A stretch of 64,000 nucleotides of DNA. It comes from Caenorhabditis elegans (Eukaryota > Nematoda > Chromadorea > Rhabditida > Rhabditidae). The notes beneath the pieces were generated by a model, which saw only the letters and a program-made list of their open reading frames with translations, had not been told where the DNA came from and searched no databases. This document shows, piece after piece, positions 35,801 to 45,619 of the stretch. A program made the position numbers and the translations under genes. How positions within the stretch are numbered: the first letter of the stretch is position 1; each line of letters begins with the position of its first letter. The stretch lies in NCBI RefSeq assembly GCF_000002985.6, contig NC_003279.8, forward strand, positions 1,612,001-1,676,000. The letters are read 5' to 3'.

Positions 35801-38800
35801 CAACTCGTGAGAAAGTCGTGTACTCCACACGGACAAATACATTTAGTTTTACAACTGAAATCGAGCCGCGACGCGGCACGCAACGCACCGTAAATCTACC
35901 CCAGATATGGCCGAGCCAAAATGGCCTACTTTGGCAAACTCTTCCATTTCAATTTATGAGGGTAGCCAGAAATCCGTGAAAAATTAGTATAATATCACGA
36001 ATTGAAGGGTTTCAAGACTTCAAACAGAAAATGAATAAAATTGATTTTTTTTCAATTTCTCTTTTTCTCGGCCACGATGCTCCACTCGGTGGCCTAACTT
36101 ACGAATATGATCGAAATAAAACGGGAAATTTGCAGAAACCGAACAATTAAGTCGAGCCTTGACAAATGACGTCCAAACTTGTCGCAATACATTTCTCCCG
36201 CCAATATCCTTTTTACAAACTCTTGCCACACGACTATGAACGATTCGCTCGCCGAACGAGTTATCATGTGCAATTTCACGGAAAAAGAAGAACACATGCT
36301 GTCCGACATCAAATGAGCCGACGAATTGCGGCTCATTGAGCCATTTGTTGTCCGAATAGATTGTTCGAATACTGGCGTGCAGTTGTTTGCCGTTTTTGGT
36401 GAGCGGTGGACGGTAGATCAGATGATTCTCACCGCCCATTCCTGTACGGATTCCAGAGTATACGGATGTGGCATCTGCAAATGAAAACTGCAACAATTTG
36501 GCAAACATTATTGCAAAAATTACTTTTGGAATTTGCACTTTATTTTTTGGAAAATGTTTTGATGCAAAATTTATGAGAATAAAATAAAAAATTTTTTGCA
36601 AAATTTTTTTCAAATATCGATAATTCTAAATCACAGTAAAAAGTGTAATTTAGAATTATCATTCACAAAGTTTGCAGAAAATAGATAATGTATCCAAATT
36701 CTAGACTAAAACAAATATTTTTTTCACAATTTCACGTGGTGTCAGAATGTCTTACTTTGATTTGATCTTCGAAAAATGCGGGAGTTGAGACGCAGAGTAC
36801 TCAACTGATTTTGCATGGTTAAGAACGTGCTGACGTCACAGTTTTTATGGAAAAATATTACCGCATTTTTTGTAGATCAAACTGAAATGAAGCAGCCTGA
36901 CACCACGTGGGGATTGGTGATAAAATCTACTATCAAAACTTATTAATCGATCCTTGAATTTTGCAAAATTTTTTCTGTCGCACACAAAGTGGGGCGGAGC
37001 GTAACTTCGCAACACTGCCGCACGGGGTTTGCCTCAAAAGTTTTTTGTTTCGAAAAAAGAGAAAAATAATAGTCAAATCGAAACATTATTGAAAAAATCA
37101 ACAAGAAAAGCAGTGGAGAAGGGGCGGAGGCAAACCCGTGCGGCAGTGTTGCGAAAGCTACGCTCCGCCCCACTTTCTGTGCAACAAAAATTTTTGCAAA
37201 ATTCAAGGATGTTTTTTGATAGTTTTTGTAAAATAATTGGGTATTTTTGGTCATTTTTTTAAGCAAACTCATTCAAAACTAGAAAAGTTTCAAAACAATT
37301 TTGAAAAATTGCAGCCAAATTATCAATGAATTTCATTTATCAATAGAGCGCACTTGCTTACCCTCCGGATTCCCACTATCAACCACAACCGCCGTAAAAT
37401 TAAACGTCGGATCCACAACACAAATCCCAATCTCGGTCCGCGGCTCCTGTTGGTCTCGCAACGAAAGTGAGTCGAGCACACGAATCTCCGGCCTCATGCC
37501 AACCGACGAGCAAACATAAATCGAGTCGAGGTTATTCGTAAACGCCAAAAATCGAGTCGACGGGCGGCACAATCGCTCGTCACTGGCCGTCGAACGACAC
37601 TCGGATTCTTCGGACTCGCTGAGCACCAGTTGTTTTTTGGCGAACACATTCTCCCCCGTATCGTTGATATTATAAGCCCAAAGACGGAAAATGGCTCCCT
37701 CGGAGCCCACAAAAAGAGCACCGGCTTTTGGGTCGATTAGTAGTTCACGGAATTCTCCAATGTTCGGGTCGGCAAATGTGTTGTCTGCAAAAATTAAGAA
37801 TTTAGGTAAATACATATATATTGGATTGATGACACTAATACCTAGGTAAACAAAAAAAATTATCTTTAGAGCATATTTGCATACACAATTTTATACAATT
37901 TGTAATGAATGGGACCTTATCATCTCGAAAAGCATAATTTTTTCGCTCAGTTTTTGACTTATGATCCTTGATTTGTTGAACCCACGAAAATTTGAATTTT
38001 TGGAAAGAAAATTTTTTTTAACACCCAAATCTCGGGGTTCTGGCCTTCCTCATTGCATTTATCGCGCTCCATTGACAATCTACCGACGGACAAATACATT
38101 TATTTTTACAACTAAAGGCGAGCCGCGACGCGACACGCAACGCGCCGTAAATCTACCCCAAATATGGACGAGCCAAAATGGCCTAGTTCGGCAAAAACTC
38201 TTCCATTTCAATTAATGAGGGATCACCACCAGGCAGGTACCTGAATCCCAGATCCGCAGTGCATAGCACTTGAAAAACGTGATCGTCCTTTAATCCTTTT
38301 TTTAAATCTAGAAATCCGTGCAAATGCGAAATTTTGCAAAGCGCTCGGGTCAAAAAATACGGTCGTCCCGGTCTAGATTTTTGTTAGATGAAAAAATGTG
38401 TGCGCCTTTGAAGATTACTGTACTTGCAAAACTTTTGTTGTTGCGAAGTTTGATCTTTGAAAAAGATGCATTTTTCACCGGAAACAATAGCAAATTGAAA
38501 TAAAAACTGTGAAAAATCTATAAAAATTTCCATGAAAATATGCTATTAAACTCAATATGTAACGGATGGAAATTCAGAAAATTTTTTTAAAAATTTGTTT
38601 TTTTTTCATAGTTTTCATACTAAAAACGTTCAAATACACAAAAAAAATTCACAAAACTTCACTGAAAATTGCCAAAAAACCCTTAAAAATCTTGGGTCTC
38701 GTCACGAAAAACCATACAAATTTACGGTCGAAATAATTTTATCAATTTTTTCAAGCAACTTTATGAAGTTGCTTTAAAAAATAGATTAACTTATGTTATA

Positions 38801-39255
38801 ACAATAAATGCAAGCGCAAAAATGCCGAATTAGAGGAGAGACTTAAAACCAAAAAAAAAAAAATTTATTTTTGGTCTCGAAGCGATAAATTGTTGTAAAA
38901 TGCAAAATGGTGTGCGTCTTTGAAGATGACTGTAATATCGAGACGTTTAATTTTATTGATTTTTTAAAAAATAGTTTTTCTTTTAGTTTTTCAATAGCAA
39001 ATCCTAGCTGAAAACTACATTACTCTTTAAAGACGCATGCCCTTTTGCATTTTACAAAAATTGTCGTTTCGGGTCCAAGCTTGGGCAAATTCATTCAATT
39101 CGTGGAAATTTGGCTAAAATCTATAATTTCTTGGATTTAACCTCAAATTTTTATATAGGTAATCAATTTGAAAAATACTCACCTGCTTGAATATTCGCTG
39201 CTTCACAGCTGTTGTACGCAATAAAAATTACGCTAAATACCAGAAAATTCCTCAT
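32871..39255 (-). CDS. mab-20: Secreted semaphorin 2A, MAB-20
   Basis: Class 2 semaphorin: a secreted ligand for plexin that guides epidermal cell contacts and sorting of male tail rays in C. elegans. Exons on the minus strand: 39255-39183, 37784-37362, 36474-36103, 35235-35117, 35047-34958, 34269-33525, 33025-32871; total 658 residues in consistent phase. Exon 1 is a signal peptide ([19 protein letters not shown]). The sema domain follows, with blade signatures FFFFRE and [20 protein letters not shown] then ARLNCS. A PSI cysteine knot is seen at [19 protein letters not shown]. One Ig domain ends [11 protein letters not shown]. The last exon gives a short Cys-containing tail with no membrane anchor, as expected for class 2 rather than transmembrane class 1. 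Introns carry families A and B and small palindromes. Identification rests on recognised sequence and architecture. Confidence 0.93.
33060..33450. repeat. CTCGGCCACCGATTTTTT degenerate tandem
   Basis: Four to five degenerate copies of AAAACTCGGCCACCGATTT spaced about 70-120 bp apart lie in the last mab-20 intron. Confidence 0.65.
34551..34724. repeat. Family B element in mab-20
   Basis: CACGTGG/CACGTG ends and TGACGTCA core. The flanks CTCGGC (34545-34550) and CTCCGC (34725-34730) match at five of six bases. Confidence 0.85.
35327..35985. repeat. Two family A copies with a family B copy between them
   Basis: Family A at about 35327-35505 and, inverted, at about 35753-35985. Family B at 35539-35713 lies between, with AATAC on both sides. 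All are in mab-20 intron 3. Confidence 0.82.
36733..36909. repeat. Family B element in mab-20 intron 2
   Basis: CACGTGG/CACGTG ends, TGACGTCA core and CCGCATTTTTTGTAGATC arm. Confidence 0.83.
36950..37212. repeat. 260-bp palindrome with GC-rich arms
   Basis: ATCCTTGAATTTTGCAAAAT and GGGGCGGAGCGTAAC on the left are mirrored by GCTACGCTCCGCCCC and TTTTGCAAAATTCAAGGAT on the right. The loop is about 90 bp. It lies in mab-20 intron 2. Confidence 0.8.
37800..39182. other. mab-20 intron 1
   Basis: Contains a truncated family A copy (about 38035-38222), then AT-rich sequence. A segment with GCAAAATGGTGTGCGTCTTTG near 38898 (given in part) has a diverged inverted partner near 39025-39060. No other feature is supported. 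Confidence 0.6.
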
Positions 39256-39541
39256 TTTCAAAGATTTTTATTTCAGAGTTAAACTCTTTAACTTGAAATT
39301 AATAAGGATAGAAAATCAATAAATATTATATAGAATTTGCATGAAACCGTTGTGGTGTCAGGGTGTGTGTGTGTGTGTGCAGGATGGGGGAGAAGACGAA
39401 GGCCACCCCAAAGAGAGAGAGAGGGAGAGACGCAGACACAAAGGAGGGGTCCCTGTTACTGGCAGCTGTGCCTCTTTAGTCCTAAAGAATGAGAGAGTAG
39501 ACGGAGAAGACATCGTAATTGTATTTGTTGGGTCGTTTCGT

Positions 39542-39572
<31 letters not shown>

Positions 39573-40297
39573 TGACGTCCACAATGTTCGGTGGATTACA
39601 GGAGAAGGAGAGCCACTTGAAGAACGCTAATTAACATGTATCAAAACCAGAATTCCATATGTTGAATTAGAAATGATTAATATTTTTTCAATAAGGAATA
39701 TTATTACCGAACATCTAAAAATTGTAAAACTAAAATTTAAAAAATTCTCAAAATTTTCCAAAAAACTCTACACATAAATACATCAAAAACTGCAAATAAA
39801 ACGCTTAAAACTTTGCAGTGACGGTCCGTACCTGGTTAGGGAAAAAGTGTCGGAGTACTGTAAGGGTACTGTAGTGGCAGTTCTGTAATATAGTACTGTA
39901 CTCTACTGAAGAACAAGGGTGCGCGGCAATTGCCTACCAGCAATCGATTTTCGGCAATTTCGGCAATTATCGAATTTTTTGAAACCGGCAACTGCCGTAA
40001 TTGCCGATTGCCGGAAATCAGAATTGTCGGAAATATAAATTTGATACTTTTTTGTAGATTTAGGAGCCTAAACATGCATTTTGATGAAAAATGTTTTATT
40101 TTCAAGCTCAACATAATTTGATCCTTTAAGGATTGAACGTTTTCTTTCAGAAAATGACTAAATGAATACTAAGAGACAAGGTGAAATTTTTTCAATTTCC
40201 ACAATATGACTAGGTTTCAAAATTGCCGAAAATGCCCGGCAATCGCAAATTCCGGCAATCTTGGCAATTCCGGCAATTGCCGAAAATTTTAAAAACC
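39256..40297. promoter_or_regulatory. Divergent region upstream of mab-20 and the FkbM-type gene
   Basis: GT microsatellites lie at about 39362-39380 and 39547-39571, with AAAGAGAGAGAGGGAGAGAC between them near 39410, a composition common in worm promoters. Family E-like sequence (GGCAATTGCCG) occurs at about 39925-40035 and 40215-40290. No gene is supported. Confidence 0.5.
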
Positions 40298-40690
40298 GGT
40301 TAAAAATTCTCCTGGTAAATTTAAAAATTCTCCTGGTAAATTTAAAAATTCTCCTGGTAAATTTAAAAATTCTCCTGGTAAATTTAAAAATTCTCCTGGT
40401 AAATTTAAAAAGTCTCCTGGTAAATTTAAAAATTCTCCTGGTAAATTTAAAAATTCTCCTGGTAAATTAAAAAATTCTCCTGGTAAATTTTAAAATTCTC
40501 CTGGTAAATTTAAAAATTCTCCTGGTAAATTTTAAAATTCTCCTGGTAAATTTAAAAATTCTCCTGGTAAATTTAAAAATTCTCCTGGTAAATTTAAAAA
40601 TTCTCCTGGTAAATTTAAAAATTCTCCTGGTAAATTTTAAAATTCTCCTGGTAAATTTAAAAATTCTCCTGATAAATTTACAAATTCCTC
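40298..40690. repeat. 21-bp minisatellite, about 19 units
   Basis: Unit AAAAATTCTCCTGGTAAATT plus T, nearly perfect over 390 bp. It lies about 110 bp upstream of the FkbM-type gene's ATG. Since 21 is divisible by three, open frames with a seven-residue repeat appear on both strands; these are artefacts. Confidence 0.93.
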
Positions 40691-40801
40691 CAAAAAAAAC
40701 TAGAATTTTCCCGAAACATTTGTCGCCGACCAAAAGCAATTTTGAGAACAAAACGTTTCTTTTTGTCGTCCACTAATCTTGTCGAACCATCGAAATTCGG
40801 C

Positions 40802-43333
40802 ATGGAAAACTGGACAAAATCGCGATTAAATCTGAAAAAGTATTCTACGAAACAATCCGGAACGGCACCAATAAAAGGGCAGGTGGAATCAAAATATTCC
40901 GATATTTTTTTCGAAATGAAATCTCGTGCCAGTAGACCGATTAATTTGCTTCTAATTATTTTTCTCATTTTTCTTGGCATTGTTCTTTTATACGGACAGG
41001 TATGCAAATCTGGCCTAGAAATATTGACGGCCGCGGCCACTAAAAAAATTCCATAACCTGAATAAAAAAAAACATTACCTAAAGTTCAGCACATGCATCG
41101 CACAAATTTTTTAGCCCACAAATTCTGAGCTTCGTTTATTCGATGCTAACGAAAATTGAAAACTCTTCAGATAGCCTGTAAGGAATATAGGCTGTCATAG
41201 GCCTAGACCTAAGCTTAAGCCTAAGCATATGCCTAAGCCTAAGCCTAAACCTAAGCCTAAACCTGAGCCTGAACCATAGCCTAAACCTGAAACTGAACCA
41301 TAGCCTAAGCAATAGCCTAAGCCTGAGCTTAAACCTGAGCCTGAACCATAGCCTAAGAAATAGCCTAAACCTATACCTAATCCGAATCTTGAGCTATACT
41401 AGAAATGAGAGTTATATTAAAAATTTAAATTTCCAGACAACATCCACCGACTCAGATGAACTAACCGAGCTGCGTCCCAATGTTCCATTATTCAACAGTT
41501 GGAATAAGTGTATGACACACAAAGTGTTTAATGAAACCGATCACAAATTGTTCTGGGCGAAATTTCAAATTTGGACCGACGAATGTGATAGGAACGCGGA
41601 AATTGAACAATTGAATCTGGTTCCACTTCGAAATAGTGATGAGATTAAGTTTGGGCTCTTGCCAGTGGAGGTTAGTTGGGGGAACTGCAGGGAGAACGAT
41701 TATTCGAAATTTCATTTGAATGTTTCAAGTCTTCCTTATAGTTTCAAGTCTATGGTTAGAAAGTTTTAATAAAAAATCAAAAATGTAAATTTTTTTGGTG
41801 AAACTTTGCTAATTTTACAACATTTTAGACAACTTTCAATCAAAGATTTCTATTTCATATACTTTTCTAGCGTTAAAAAAATTGGAATTCCTTTTTCAGA
41901 GTGATTTATTGGGATCTTCTAGCAATCTAGTAACATTGGGAATTGGAAAAGATATTGATGCAGAGCTCCTTTACAAACAGGTAGGTTTTTTGAAAACTAT
42001 TCTAAAGTTGAATAGCACTAACTTGAAATTATTGTTGAAACTTTTTGAGTGTTGTAGGAAATCTCTTCGTAACTTTGAATGTTCAAGTTTTCGGAGTTGC
42101 TTCAATAGTAAAACTAGAAGCGTCCTGACATAATATCTATAACATTTGTTTCTATAAGCATTATGGGGTTATTCATGTGACGACGAAAAATGCAAAAATA
42201 TATTTTTATGGAGAATTATGGTCACTTTGTAGTTGGAGCAGGATCTAGTGTTTTAAAAATACAAGTATTAGATTTAGGTCTACCGTACTACTACAGTAAT
42301 CCATCAGTAACCTGGCAAATTTCATTATTGAAAAATTGATGATAGGTTCAAAGTCACTGATCAACTATAACGGCTACAACTTATAGGTTATTCATGTGAT
42401 GAAGAAAAACGTCAATTGATGGAATGGCTCCAAAAGTTCTAGAGCTTTTATAACTAGCTAAATCAATTAGAAAAATAATTCTACAAATATTATAATTTTT
42501 CATCATGCTTCGCTACCTATGGGAGGCTCTGAACGTTTTGAAATGTTCTAATCCTTCACCTACAGTACCCCGCAACAAATTTCCACGCATCAAGATTTAT
42601 GGAAGACAATTTTTGATCTAGATAAACTATTCCCTTGTGTTCAAACCGGCTTTCGATTTTCTTTTGAAATGTTTCCTCCGTTAGTATTATTATGTGATTG
42701 AGTAAACGAATTACTAGATAGTCTAACATCAGTCATCCGCTACCTTTTGCAGAAAATGAACGACATCGGCCGTAACCTGACATTTTACGGAGCCGATCCT
42801 ATCACCGATGTCAACGCGGATCTCTATTCCCGAATCGGAAAGTACTTCCCGTTTGCCGTCGGAGGGGATGCTGGGTACTCAACTGCAAGTGTGTATGTAA
42901 ATGGAACATACAAAAATCAAGATGTCGTCCACGTCGATTTGATCTACTTTTTCGATCGTATTTTGAAGATTAAGGTTGAAACAATAGCGCGTTTAATATC
43001 TATTAAACTTTAAAAAAAATTCAGACCTACGACAACATTTGGCTGGACGCTGAGGGAGCCGAGTACCCATTATTTGACATTTTTCAGTCTACCGGAAGAC
43101 TTGACAGGAAGGGGATCAAATTCTGTCAAATGAGCTTAGAAGTGCACAGTCCATCAGAGCCTCAACAAATTCAGTTCATGGAGCTTATCAAGCAAATCGT
43201 CAGGGAAGAAAGATACGGAATGCATAATAATCGAAATGTCGGGCACATGAGAATGTACTTATTCAATTTTGGAGATTCATATTGTGTTAAAAAGTTCTTG
43301 ATGAGAAATTTGTACGAGTTGGTGGCCAAGTGA
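40802..43333 (+). CDS. Type II membrane protein with FkbM-type methyltransferase domain
   Basis: Predicted 375-residue protein of a nematode-expanded family that carries the FkbM-like (Methyltransf_21) domain. Exons: 40802-40999, 41437-41754, 41900-41980, 42753-42974, 43025-43333; stop TGA. About 42 residues precede one membrane anchor (PINLLLIIFLIFLGIVLLYG), so the C-terminal domain should face the lumen or outside. The motif NIWLDAEGAEYPLFDIF matches the acidic D-x-E-G-x-E segment of FkbM enzymes, and KFCQMSLEVH fits the next strand. A cysteine pair (NKC, DEC) and several N-glycosylation sites support a lumenal position. The substrate is unknown. I chose the ATG at 40802; an upstream non-coding exon is possible because a 21-bp minisatellite ends just before it. 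Intron 1 holds telomere-like repeats. Confidence 0.82.
41195..41385. repeat. Interstitial telomere-like (GCCTAA)n tract
   Basis: About 190 bp of degenerate GCCTAA (reverse of the worm telomere unit TTAGGC) with about ten exact units and variants such as GCCTGA. It lies within intron 1 of the FkbM-type gene. Confidence 0.85.
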
Positions 43334-43662
43334 TAATTAGTGATAATTATGATGATCTCAATGTTTGTTAGTTAACTGGATAAACATTTCAAAACATTTA
43401 TAAAAAGCATGTGTAAATGCAGTTTACTTGTTTAAAAAAAATAAAGTTTTATGTATTTATTTCAAAAAAAACTATATGAGTAAAAAATAAAGTATTTTCT
43501 TTAAAAACCAAAAGAAAAATTTGCTGAAAGTATAGAAAGAGAACCTAGCCAAATTTGCAAAGTCTAGTTTTATTTTCTAGAGTGGTTTCAAATTTCACAC
43601 TGTTTAACCAAGAAAATTCGCCCAAAAACTTTATTCAACTATAATTACAAGTTCATTCAAAT

Positions 43663-44700
43663 TCACTTTCTTCTCCCAAAGATCGGTGGAAGCTGATTAG
43701 TCGGGAATGCATTGGACACAGGGAATCCTTGATTTACACCTTGCTGACCAAATGTTACTTGATTGTTATTAACATTCTGTTGTTGTTGTTGGAATCCTTG
43801 GTTTTGGTTTTGGAATCCTTGTTGGTTTTGGAGTTGCTGTTGATTATTATTGTTATTAACATTGTTATTGTTATTATTTTGGAATCCCTGATTGGTGGGA
43901 TCGTTTTGGTTTCCGAAGAAGTTATTGGATGGCGCTGAAATTCAAATTTTCTGTTAAGCATTCGGCGGGAAACTCAAATTTTTCGAGGAAACGTTCACGG
44001 GCTCGTGACCCTCCTCATAGCATTTTTCGCGCTCCATTGACAATCGCCTGCCGGACAACGCGTGGGAAAGTCGTGTACTCCACACGGACAAATACATTTA
44101 GTTTTACAACGCGCCGTAGATCTACCCCATATATGGCCGAGCCAAAATGGCCTTGTTCAGCAAAAACTCTTCCATTTCAATTTATGAGGGAAGCCAGAAA
44201 TCCGTGAACGTTTACCGGAAAATTCAAAATTCTGAAAAAAAAAATCGGTAGAAATTCGAATTATCCCAGAAAAAAGTCCGCGGGTAATTCAAATTCTCTG
44301 ATAAAAACTTTGGAGGAAATTCAAAAGTTTTTGATACACTCTTTCGAAAAAAAATTCTTAAAAAAATCAACTCACGCTGTGTTTGAAATCCTTGCTGCTG
44401 CGGTTGCTGTTGGTTTTGATTGTTGTTCCCACCAAAAAATCCGCCATTATTATTGTTCAATCCCTGGTTCTGTTGATTCTGTTGCGGCTGGAATCCTCCA
44501 TTTCCACCAAAAAATGCTCCAGGAGTCGTTGAGATCCCATTTTCTAGATTCCCAAAGAATCCGCCTCCCTGTTGCTGAACCTGCTCCTGGGTCGGCGGGT
44601 CCGGAAAATTTGGTGGAGGCACTGGAGTAGTCGATGGTGGAACACGTTGGCTCCAGGTGGCAGCGATTAGAGAAGAAGCCAATAAGAAATTGATGATCAT
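43663..44700 (-). CDS. Secreted Gln/Asn-rich (prion-like) protein
   Basis: Predicted 198-residue secreted protein. Exons on the minus strand: 44700-44376 and 43934-43663; stop TGA. A signal peptide (MIINFLLASSLIAATWS) is followed by a Pro-rich segment, then Gly-Phe-Phe-Gly and Gln/Asn-rich stretches with repeats of the form QQGFQ and NNGGFFGGN. The second exon continues as Q/N repeats and ends GRRK. Composition resembles the prion-like Q/N-rich class of C. elegans proteins. A matrix, cuticle or defence role is possible but not shown. There are no cysteines in the mature part. The single intron holds a family A copy (about 43998-44206). Its 3' end faces the FkbM-type gene. Confidence 0.82.
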
Positions 44701-44908
44701 AATTTTCGAAATAATAAATGACTGACACGAGATGACTCTTTGTTAGTGGCAGGGCCGTATGTATTTGTACACCTTGTGAACCCCCTCCCCTCTTTTACAG
44801 AATTTTTTTTGGAAAGAAAACAAAGCATCTGACTCATCGCGTAGAGGTGGATTGAATGCAAAATCAACAAAGTATATAAAGCTTATCGCTTTTCCACTAA
44901 AGGGGTCG

Positions 44909-45450
44909 AGCTAGGGCTCCCAACTAAGTGAGGCGCGGAATGCGGGCTTCACGCCTGCGCCGCGCTCCGCTGTGTGTACAATATAAGCGCATAACGTTGT
45001 TATTTGGAAGCGGCCGACACATTGCTAGTTAGTACGGAACATATTTTAAAAAATTGTACAGTTTAACCAAAAGCTGTATTTTTCAAAACTCCAAAAGTTC
45101 GGCAAAATCATTGGAAGCGCTTTTTTTTTCTTTCACGAAAATGTTCAAAATTGACACTTATACCAGAAAATACCAAACAAAGTATGCTAGCTAAATAGTA
45201 CGGAACATATTTTAAAAAACTGCACAATTTGACCAAAAGTTGTATTTTTCAAATTCCAAAAGTACGAGATAATTATATGAAGCGCTTCTTTTTTCTTTCA
45301 TGAAACTGTTTAAAATTGTCATTTATACCAGAAAATACCAAACAAAGTATGCTAGTCAATCCGGAACATATTTTAAAAAATTGCACAATTTGACCAAAAG
45401 CTGTATTTTCAAAATTCCAAAAGTACGAGATAATCATAGGGAGCCCTTTT
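44909..45450. repeat. GC-rich repeat fragment plus three tandem 160-bp units
   Basis: TAGGGCTCCC at 44910, then GGCGCGGAATGCGGGC and GGAAGCGGCCGACAC, match the GC-rich family at 57056, 60357 and 61256 in reverse order. From about 45030 three tandem units begin with ACGGAACATATTTTAAAAAA and include CCAGAAAATACCAAACAAAG. The third is cut short and followed by GGGAGCCC at about 45440. Confidence 0.7.
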
Positions 45451-45619
45451 ACGGTTATAAATGCGCGCCTAATGATAAAAACGGCGGAGAACGAAAGACG
45501 GAGATTATTGTTGCAACATTAATATTATGTTCATTTTGAAAAAAATATATTTTCGATTCAAAAAATAATGTAATAAATAATTTAGTTAACAGTTCGATTC
45601 TGACTTTTCATTCTTCTTC

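Noticed and set aside
39341..39634. Frame of 97 codons across GT and GA runs upstream of mab-20
   Set aside because: Microsatellite composition and cysteine-valine runs; no splice or start evidence.
40261..40751. Frames with a seven-residue KILLVNL or KFTRRIF repeat
   Set aside because: Direct product of a 21-bp tandem repeat; no flanking coding signal.
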